From contig BPJC01000003.1 in NCBI GenBank assembly GCA_026004415.1, positions 113,178-177,177 on the forward strand: DNA of 64,000 nucleotides. The letters are read 5' to 3'. Both the position numbers and the translations under genes were made by a program. Below are positions 63,761 through 64,000 of this stretch, piece after piece; position 1 is the first letter of the stretch; every line of letters begins with the position of its first letter. The notes below the pieces were generated by a model, which saw nothing but the letters and a program-made list of their open reading frames with translations, made no database searches and was not told the DNA's origin. Source of the DNA: Patescibacteria group bacterium. GTDB taxonomy: Bacteria > Patescibacteriota > Microgenomatia > UBA1406 > GWC2-37-13.

Positions 63761-64000
63761 CTATATAGAGAATCCGAAATGCTTTAAAGAAAAATATGTT
63801 AAGGCTACTGCGACACCAGCTATTTTTAATCCTGTATTAACCCAATTTACATCTATCTTTTTTGGATAATTTATTTTTTCTAGTGCTTCTCTAGTTTTTT
63901 GTATCGCACTTAATGATTCATTACCTATGTTTTCATCACTTATTCTAGATAAAATAAAAATTATTTCTTCTCGTGTTGCAAGTCGTTTTGAGAATTTTTT
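63761..64000 (-). CDS. Partial membrane protein entering from the right edge
   Basis: The last 79 codons of a minus-strand gene whose 5' part lies beyond the window. The visible part is a charged helical region (KRLATREEIIFILSRISDEN) and a C-terminal membrane helix (WVNTGLKIAGVAVALTYFSL), ending FGFSI and a TAG at 63763-63761. Not recognised. It converges on ridA with 41 bp between. Confidence 0.5.
   Translation of the reverse strand, partial: KKFSKRLATREEIIFILSRISDENIGNESLSAIQKTREALEKINYPKKIDVNWVNTGLKIAGVAVALTYFSLKHFGFSI

Noticed and set aside
63723-63869. 48-codon plus-strand ORF after ridA
   Set aside because: It is antisense to the C-terminal end of a partial minus-strand gene with a plausible membrane helix, and has no recognisable features.

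Overview
The window is very AT-rich and gene-dense, with nearly all genes abutting or overlapping. It has the hallmarks of a small, surface-dwelling bacterium of the Candidate Phyla Radiation (Patescibacteria), plausibly near the Microgenomates/Katanobacteria side. Supporting signs are families of secreted WxL-like and DUF916-like proteins, PEGA and LytR_C membrane proteins, a tandem ThyX-like protein, a sortase, comEA and a prepilin peptidase, and tRNA genes without encoded CCA. TGA is an ordinary stop codon. Taxonomy is inferred from gene content only.

Layout. 1-1288: PaaX/Cas2-like protein and ComEA. 1261-4803 (-): surface locus A (WxL-like protein, DUF916-like protein, Ig-like anchor). 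5020-6981: secE-nusG-rplK-rplA. 6987-9988 (-): small exported proteins and tyrS. 10051-22185: P-type ATPase, leuS, M16 peptidase, prepilin peptidase, tRNA-Arg, sortase, PEGA protein, mreB, a WecG/TagA-like glycosyltransferase and a nucleotidyltransferase-like protein. 22642-23164: five tRNAs. 23199-26079: MscS, a glutaredoxin with a Q/N-rich tail, ndk and dut. 26088-31705 (-): an F1-type ATPase operon. 31825-34545: coiled-coil protein, membrane protein, M20 dipeptidase. 34542-50021: a large membrane protein and surface locus B. 50382-52323 (-): a TyrA-prephenate dehydratase fusion, a small membrane protein, tRNA-Phe and tRNA-Gln. 52405-54385: a decayed Nudix gene and an N-terminally truncated ThyX-like gene. 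54641-63719: a branched-chain amino acid operon.

The strongest regulatory observation is upstream of that operon. A TTGACA-17-TAAAAT promoter is followed by an essentially leaderless 17-codon ORF with ten consecutive Ile/Val/Leu codons. This leads into three mutually exclusive RNA stems ending in a GC-rich hairpin and T-run, the architecture of a ribosome-mediated ilv attenuator. The operon has ilvE, ilvB, an IlvH regulatory subunit fused to a PLP aminotransferase, a eukaryote/Bacteroidetes-like ilvC, ilvA, ilvD and ridA, so isoleucine and valine synthesis from threonine and pyruvate looks complete.

The ATPase operon keeps b, delta, alpha, gamma, beta and epsilon. Where subunits a and c normally sit there is only a protein with an exported beta-rich domain and a c-like hairpin whose second helix has no Asp or Glu. 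It may therefore be a membrane-anchored F1 ATPase that does not translocate ions. Two genes in the operon carry apparent frameshifts, as does the PaaX-like gene at the window edge, so sequence error must be excluded. Across the window, -10 boxes lie 6-9 nt before many start codons, and three protein genes start 7-8 nt after a tRNA 3' end, suggesting widespread leaderless translation.
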